Shown here: positions 8,201 to 10,821 of the stretch, piece by piece
Layout: each line of letters opens with the position of its first letter
Numbering within the stretch: position 1 is the stretch's first letter
NCBI GenBank assembly: GCA_022704585.1
Contig: JAKJGD010000026.1
Span: 1-10,821 of the forward strand
Reading direction: 5' to 3'
Length of the DNA stretch: 10,821 nt
Source: Spirochaetota bacterium
Lineage (GTDB): Bacteria > Spirochaetota > UBA4802 > UBA5550
The notes under the pieces: model-generated
What the model was told of the DNA's origin: nothing
Seen by the model: the letters and a program-made list of their open reading frames with translations, nothing else
Databases searched by the model: none
Program-made: the position numbers and the translations under genes

Positions 8201-8389
8201 GCAGTGGCAGACAACGGCACAGGGCTCGATTCAAGCGATCTGTTTTCCCGATCGCTCGGTAACATCCGGAAGCGGCTTCACCATTGTTTCGGCGAGGCGG
8301 ATATCGCCCTGGAGAGCGAACGCGGAAGGGGTGTTACGGTGACGGTAACGTTCCCCTGCGAAACGGCCGCTGCAGAGCAAAGCGCTTAA
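5291..8389 (+). CDS. Dual-kinase hybrid sensor: 7TMR-DISM, HisKA, HATPase, REC, LytS-type kinase
   Basis: This is a 1032-residue inner-membrane signalling protein. Residues 1-27 form a signal sequence (MKKSVIRRL then a hydrophobic core); Cys26 in TASC could be a relaxed lipobox. Residues about 44-205 resemble the jelly-roll extracellular domain of 7TMR-DISM receptors. Residues about 214-416 hold seven membrane segments of the 7TMR-DISM type, followed by a short coiled coil (418-440). HisKA carries the phosphoacceptor H452 (ISHEIRTPLNG). The first HATPase has its N-box Asn571 and a GSSGIGLSV G2 box, but the G1 box reads DSGRKI and the F-box region is missing. After a Pro/Gly-rich linker (665-706) comes a complete receiver (D714/D715, phosphoacceptor D758, T788, K810). 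The C-terminal LytS-type kinase is intact: NPHFLFNALN with H849, N-box ENALKHG, G1 box DNGTGLD and SLGNIRKRL. It is probably co-transcribed with the LytTR regulator that follows 16 nt downstream, its likely target. The stimulus is unknown. Confidence 0.92.
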   Translation: MKKSVIRRLMVGLVFAVIAVVTTASCSCGLPESELREAVRGRLDLRKWDCNRDGPVELSGDWEFHWGVLVEPDRLDERVQCSSYLRVPGLWNGRIEQGRLLSGDGCATYRLSIMLPAAVSGTGMKRLAVMVPDLGTAYRLYLDGVPAGAGGVVGESTRIARPGYRPDVYEFVPAGDRLDIVLQISNFHHRKGGAWEKIVMGPGPVIRDMREKRLVRDFFLFGSIFIIGIYHLVLFVMRKKERSYLFFGLFCLLIAVRILATGNYYVLKLIPGMSWESVIGAEYLSFYAAVPVFFLFMGSLFPAEFPLRALRFATAAGAVFCGTVLLLPPRLYTHTMQAYQVLSTLMSLFGFAALVLAMLRKREGAVTFFAGFVILFITVINDFLQSNLMAESGYLVPFGLFVFIFSQSFLLSVRFSRAYDAVEKLSDELDRKHSRLAEISALKDEFLAAISHEIRTPLNGIIGLAESMIDGRQGLMGLEARYNLGLISASCRRLARLVNDIIDASRLRNHDLVLCRGPVDMRTVADIVLALARPLTGLRKIELFNSIIPGGPPVNADENRIQQVLHTIVANAITRTDSGHVTVSSRVAAGHDSSGGIMEIAVTDSGRKIAVDGEPDLLHDGGGRPAGSSGIGLSVARQIVELHAGTMRIEQAAPGARFSFTLPLYEGGESAVAETPRSLPVYPVMQDAVRTGTGTGHGMPLPPTGAAGHILIVDDDAMDRQVMGHYLAAGDFTAIAAAGGTEALEKLGRGAFDLVLLDIMMPGISGYDLCREIRKRFSLHELPVLVLTARYGIAGLVAGFESGANDYLVKPIHREELLARVRTLVSLKRAVRDHDEAKYKLLQERMNPHFLFNALNTVHALIRRDHELADQAVIRLADNYRFLIEHSFLTMVPFDEEWRFVENYLELEELRFRDSLAVSMEREGDFSGISIPPLTIQPLVENALKHGVQKRGGQGSVSVCAMTAGGRVTIAVADNGTGLDSSDLFSRSLGNIRKRLHHCFGEADIALESERGRGVTVTVTFPCETAAAEQSA

Positions 8390-8405
8390 TCGGGATGTGA
8401 TGCAC

Positions 8406-9131
8406 ATGAAAGCTGAAAATGTCTATTCAGTGTTGATTGCCGAGGATGAGGTGCCGGCGCGCGAGCTCCTCGTGGATTACCTGCTGACCCGCAATGAGCT
8501 CAAGCTTTCCGGTCTGGCACGGACCGGGGAGGAGGCGCTCCGGCAGATGACGGAGCGGGACTTCGACCTGGTGCTTCTTGATATCCGGCTCCCGCAGCTG
8601 ACCGGTCTGGAAGTGCTCGGGCGCCTGAAAAAGCCGCCTGCCGTCATATTCACTACCGCGTACGATAGTTACGCGATCAAGGCGTTTGATTTCGGCGCGG
8701 TTGATTATCTCCTCAAGCCGTTCGGGATTGACCGGTTCAACCGCTCTATCGATAAATTCATTGCCGCCCGGGACGCGGACGAGCGTGCGGCGCCGGAAAG
8801 CGGCTTCACGGTCAGGGAGGGCGGCAGGCTGCATATACTGCCTTACCAGGATATTATCTACGTGACATCCCATGGAAAAAATACGGTGATACATACAGTC
8901 GCCGGAGACCGGGAAGCGCCTGTCCTGCTGAAAGACGTGGAGCTGAGGCTCCCGTCAAAAATGTTCGCGAGGATCCACAAGCAGCATATCGTCAATGTCA
9001 GATATATCTCATGGATTGAATATTTAATCGGCGGCCAGTATCTTGCTTTTTTAAACGATGAGGATGAAAGCTCTCTCACGGTGGGGAGAAAATATGCGCC
9101 GCTGCTGAAAGCCAGGCTCGGGATGGAATGA
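8406..9131 (+). CDS. LytTR-family response regulator
   Basis: This cytoplasmic DNA-binding regulator is about 241 residues long. In the longest-frame numbering (GTG at 8397), the receiver spans about 10-125. It has the acidic pocket E16-D17, phosphoacceptor D62 (LLDIRLP), T86/T87, and K107 followed by PF. After a short linker, residues about 138-242 form a LytTR domain with the characteristic FARIHKQHIVNVRYI segment; this fold binds pairs of short direct repeats. Family members such as LytR, AgrA and VirR pair with LytS-type kinases, and the gene just upstream encodes exactly such a kinase domain. The start is uncertain: GTG 8397, ATG 8400 and ATG 8406 are all in frame, and only a weak GGGA at 8392-8395 precedes them. 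I chose 8406 because it gives the usual short N-terminus before VLIAEDE. It is the last gene of the two-gene operon. Confidence 0.92.
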   Translation: MKAENVYSVLIAEDEVPARELLVDYLLTRNELKLSGLARTGEEALRQMTERDFDLVLLDIRLPQLTGLEVLGRLKKPPAVIFTTAYDSYAIKAFDFGAVDYLLKPFGIDRFNRSIDKFIAARDADERAAPESGFTVREGGRLHILPYQDIIYVTSHGKNTVIHTVAGDREAPVLLKDVELRLPSKMFARIHKQHIVNVRYISWIEYLIGGQYLAFLNDEDESSLTVGRKYAPLLKARLGME

Positions 9132-9138
9132 TCCGCCG

Positions 9139-9176
9139 GTCCCGGAAGAAACTGCAGATGATCATGTCCCGGAAGA
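9139..9176 (+). repeat. 11-bp direct repeat pair downstream of the regulator gene
   Basis: GTCCCGGAAGA occurs exactly at 9139-9149 and again at 9166-9176, start to start 27 bp. Both copies lie between the LytTR regulator stop and the next gene. A third CCGGAA core follows at 9181-9186 inside the adjacent palindrome. LytTR proteins bind direct repeats, which makes these candidate binding sites, although the motif is not the classical LytTR consensus and the spacing is longer than usual. Confidence 0.5.
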
Positions 9177-9189
9177 TTTTCCGGAAAAT
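9169..9189 (+). promoter_or_regulatory. Perfect palindrome and hairpin, operator or weak terminator
   Basis: ATTTTCCGGAAAAT (9176-9189) is a perfect 14-bp palindrome. In RNA, CCGGAA (9169-9174) can instead pair with TTCCGG (9179-9184) around a 4-nt loop. It lies 38-58 bp after the regulator stop. The sequence after it (AAAATTGTTGAACTTTTTC) lacks an immediate U-run, so as a terminator it would be weak. An operator role for the downstream gene is equally possible. Confidence 0.4.
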
Positions 9190-9252
9190 TGTTGAACTTT
9201 TTCACACCACTCTCAGTCATATATTGTATATTGATGGTATCTGTTCCCGATG

Positions 9253-9283
9253 CCGGGGCCACGGTACTGCGTAACCCCGGTTT
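9253..9283 (+). terminator. Possible hairpin with a short T-run between regulator and envelope protein genes
   Basis: CCGGGG (9253-9258) can pair with CCCCGG (9275-9280) around a 16-nt loop, followed by TTT. The stem is GC-rich but the loop is long and the T-run short, so it would be an inefficient terminator or simply a leader structure of the downstream mRNA. Confidence 0.25.
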
Positions 9284-9335
9284 ATCCGGTCAATCGAGGA
9301 ACAAACACAACTTCATTGAGCACGTATCTTCTTTC

Positions 9336-9342
9336 AAAGGAG
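9336..9342 (+). promoter_or_regulatory. Strong ribosome binding site of the envelope protein gene
   Basis: AAAGGAG lies 7 nt before the ATG at 9350 and is the best Shine-Dalgarno in the window, suggesting efficient translation. It excludes the out-of-frame ATG at 9345, which is too close. Confidence 0.7.
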
Positions 9343-9349
9343 TCATGGT

Positions 9350-10609
9350 ATGAAAAAACTGATAATTATTGCTGCAATTTTTCTCGCCGGCACATCGCTT
9401 TTTGCCGATGAGATTCATCTCTCGGACGGTGGCATCATCAAGGGCAGCGTTATCCAAATTACGGATACCGGCGTGGAATACGATCCTGAAGGAGCGCGGG
9501 TCTTTGATGTTATCGATAAAAAAACGGTCGTAAAGATCAAATACGATAATGGAACGGTTGCAAATTTCAAAGTGGATACTCTCCATCGCGCGGATGGAAC
9601 TGATATACGCGGCACAGTCATCAGGGTCACGAAGGACGAGATCGTATATACCCCGGAAGGATCGGTTGAACAGATATCCGTTGCGCGCGCAGAAATAGAG
9701 CGCATCGACTACAGCGACGGCACATCGGTGGATATTCCCGGCGACAGGGAACACAAGGAAGATGCTGAAGTGTTCGAGGAGAAGAAACAGTCAGGCGGCT
9801 TTATCGATTCCTGGATCCGGGTGGCCGGGTTCATGGCGTTCGGCAGCTCCGCGGGGGGCATATTTGAGCGCGAGCAAAGGGTACTGGAAGCTTACCGGGC
9901 CGACCTCCTGAAAGCGTATGTCTTCCCCCGGGACTACCGGATGTATAATACATACGGCTCGGGCGGCGGGGAGCTTGATTTATTGCTGCCTGCAGTAAAA
10001 TTCACACAGAAAAGGAGCTTTGACCTGAGCGGTATAAAGTTCGGCATCAGGGGTAGGTATGGGTACGAGGTGACCGAGAGCACCATCTATGATGGCAGCA
10101 CTTATTATTCGTTTGACGATTACGAGATGTTCCATGGTGAGCTCATGAGCTACCACTACTGGGCTGCAGGACCGGTCATGAACCTTGTTTTCAGCCCCCG
10201 GAGCAATGTGTTCAACCTGCTCCTCAACTTTTACGCGGTGGGCGGCCAGGTGTTCAACGGCACCGTCAGGGGCGCGGCCGCCCTGCGGAGCGCCCGCTAC
10301 CTTGCCTGGGAGATGCTGGGCGCGGCCGGCCCCTACGGAACGCCGCCCTTTCTGCCGGCAAGCATCGCGAACATAACCAACACGAGCCGTTTCAATACCG
10401 TGCACTTCAACGGCTATACCGTGCGGATCGGCTTCGGACCGCATTTCTCCCTCAATAAGTACGCGCCGATCACCTTCGGGGTGAACGTAATCTATGCGTA
10501 CACGAACATCAAGCTGGGCAGGGCCCTGCCGATCTACTTTGACGGAAACAGGCGGGCAACACACCATGAAGCGGGAGGAGAGATAAGCGTCGGGTTCCAT
10601 ATATTATAG
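9350..10609 (+). CDS. Exported envelope protein with duplicated N-terminal module and probable beta-barrel
   Basis: This is a 419-residue protein of no family I can name. Residues 1-19 are a clear signal peptide (MKKLIIIAAIFLAGTSLFA). Residues 21-74 and 77-130 are an ungapped tandem duplication with period 56. DG at 26-27 and 82-83, PEG at 46-48 and 102-104, and YDNGT at 65-69 against YSDGT at 121-125 all align. Each copy looks like a small beta module of the kind that often precedes barrels in spirochaete and Bacteroidetes envelope proteins. After a charged linker (131-149), residues 150-419 are rich in Gly, Tyr and Phe with alternating strands and end in ISVGFHIL, consistent with an outer-membrane barrel. 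The ATG at 9350 has a strong Shine-Dalgarno. It follows the LytTR operon in the same direction after 218 bp containing repeats, so it is a candidate target of that regulator. Export is confident; function is unknown. Confidence 0.85.
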   Translation: MKKLIIIAAIFLAGTSLFADEIHLSDGGIIKGSVIQITDTGVEYDPEGARVFDVIDKKTVVKIKYDNGTVANFKVDTLHRADGTDIRGTVIRVTKDEIVYTPEGSVEQISVARAEIERIDYSDGTSVDIPGDREHKEDAEVFEEKKQSGGFIDSWIRVAGFMAFGSSAGGIFEREQRVLEAYRADLLKAYVFPRDYRMYNTYGSGGGELDLLLPAVKFTQKRSFDLSGIKFGIRGRYGYEVTESTIYDGSTYYSFDDYEMFHGELMSYHYWAAGPVMNLVFSPRSNVFNLLLNFYAVGGQVFNGTVRGAAALRSARYLAWEMLGAAGPYGTPPFLPASIANITNTSRFNTVHFNGYTVRIGFGPHFSLNKYAPITFGVNVIYAYTNIKLGRALPIYFDGNRRATHHEAGGEISVGFHIL

Positions 10610-10645
10610 GGCCCGTCAACCGGCACGCATCGGCCAGTATATTCC

Positions 10646-10675
10646 TTGACAGCGTCGAGGTCCCCGAACAATTCT
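10646..10675 (+). promoter_or_regulatory. Promoter-like sequence right before the last gene
   Basis: A perfect -35 hexamer TTGACA (10646-10651) is followed after 18 bp by a weak -10, AATTCT (10670-10675), matching the consensus at 3 of 6 positions. The transcription start would fall at about 10682-10683, on the ATG itself. A better-looking TTATCT (10675-10680) is 23 bp from the -35 and too close to the ATG. Tentative. Confidence 0.35.
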
Positions 10676-10682
10676 TATCTGC

Positions 10683-10821
10683 ATGAAAATTGTCCTCGTA
10701 CATCCGGCCGGGTCCAACTGGATCAAGGGATCAAAGGACCTCGCGGCCGTTGCAAACAGGATGGCTCCCCTTGGCCTCCTGTCCATAGCGGCGTATTGCA
10801 ACCGGCTGGGTCACGAGGTTT
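10683..10821 (+). CDS. N-terminus of a cobalamin-binding-domain radical SAM protein, 3' truncated
   Basis: Forty-six codons are visible from the ATG at 10683 to the right edge, too few to have been called as a full gene. The protein begins MKIVLVHPAG and continues with NRMAPLGLLSIAAYCNRLGHEV. This is the typical opening of the B12-binding Rossmann domain of class B (cobalamin-dependent) radical SAM enzymes: a first beta-strand ending in HPAG or NPP, then a PLGLLSIAAYL-type helix and GHEV leading into strand two. The radical SAM CxxxCxxC motif would lie well beyond the window, so it cannot be seen and the reaction cannot be inferred. Members methylate or rearrange lipids, cofactors or natural products. 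No Shine-Dalgarno precedes the ATG. The gap to the upstream gene is 73 bp. Confidence 0.75.
   Translation, partial: MKIVLVHPAGSNWIKGSKDLAAVANRMAPLGLLSIAAYCNRLGHEV

Noticed and set aside
9192..9232. Possible sigma70 promoter TTGAAC or TTCACA with TATATT upstream of the envelope gene
   Set aside because: No combination gives a 16-18 bp spacer with two good boxes (22 bp for TTGAAC, 13 or 20 bp for TTCACA), so I do not call a promoter, although a -10-only, activated promoter remains possible.

Overview
The window reads as a chromosomal stretch of a diderm (Gram-negative type), moderately GC-rich bacterium. The evidence is two proteins that look like outer-membrane beta-barrels, plus a signalling repertoire of 7TMR-DISM sensor, LytS/LytTR pair and 7TM-GAF-SpoIIE phosphatase. 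That mix is common in spirochaetes, especially free-living and leptospira-like ones, and also in some deltaproteobacteria and Bacteroidetes. A spirochaete is my best guess from style of content, not a demonstrated assignment. There are no rRNA or tRNA genes, CRISPR arrays, insertion sequences or transposases that I can see, and no gene-free stretch exceeds 300 bases.

Layout. (1) 1-1791, plus strand: the 3' part of a large aromatic-rich protein, probably an outer-membrane barrel, whose start lies outside the window. It converges on the next gene with only 7 bp between the stop codons. (2) 5035-1799, minus strand: a two-gene operon made of a polytopic membrane protein with a GAF domain and a SpoIIE/RsbU-type PP2C phosphatase domain, then a DHH-family phosphoesterase. 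The phosphoesterase RBS overlaps the phosphatase stop codon. (3) About 5036-5290: a divergent control region with a good sigma70-like promoter facing left, and a palindrome plus an orphan -10-like box facing right. (4) 5291-9131, plus strand: a two-gene signalling operon encoding a 1032-residue hybrid sensor kinase and a LytTR response regulator. The kinase order is jelly-roll sensor, 7TMR-DISM, HisKA, HATPase, REC, LytS-type kinase. (5) 9132-9349: a control region with repeated CCGGAA motifs and a 14-bp perfect palindrome. (6) 9350-10609: a secreted, probably outer-membrane protein with a 56-residue tandem duplication at its N-terminus. (7) 10683 to the right edge: the first 46 codons of what looks like a cobalamin-binding radical SAM protein, possibly with a leaderless start.

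How it may work together (inference). The sensor kinase has two autokinase modules flanking a receiver. Its C-terminal LytS-type half is the natural partner for the LytTR regulator encoded just downstream. The regulator could act on the operator-like repeats in front of the envelope protein at 9350. Across the divergent promoter region, a second 7TM receptor feeds a PP2C phosphatase, which in known RsbU/SpoIIE systems dephosphorylates STAS-domain anti-anti-sigma proteins. No STAS or anti-sigma gene lies in the window, so that target would be elsewhere. The most unusual item is the dual-kinase hybrid, whose first ATP-binding domain looks degenerate while the second is intact.
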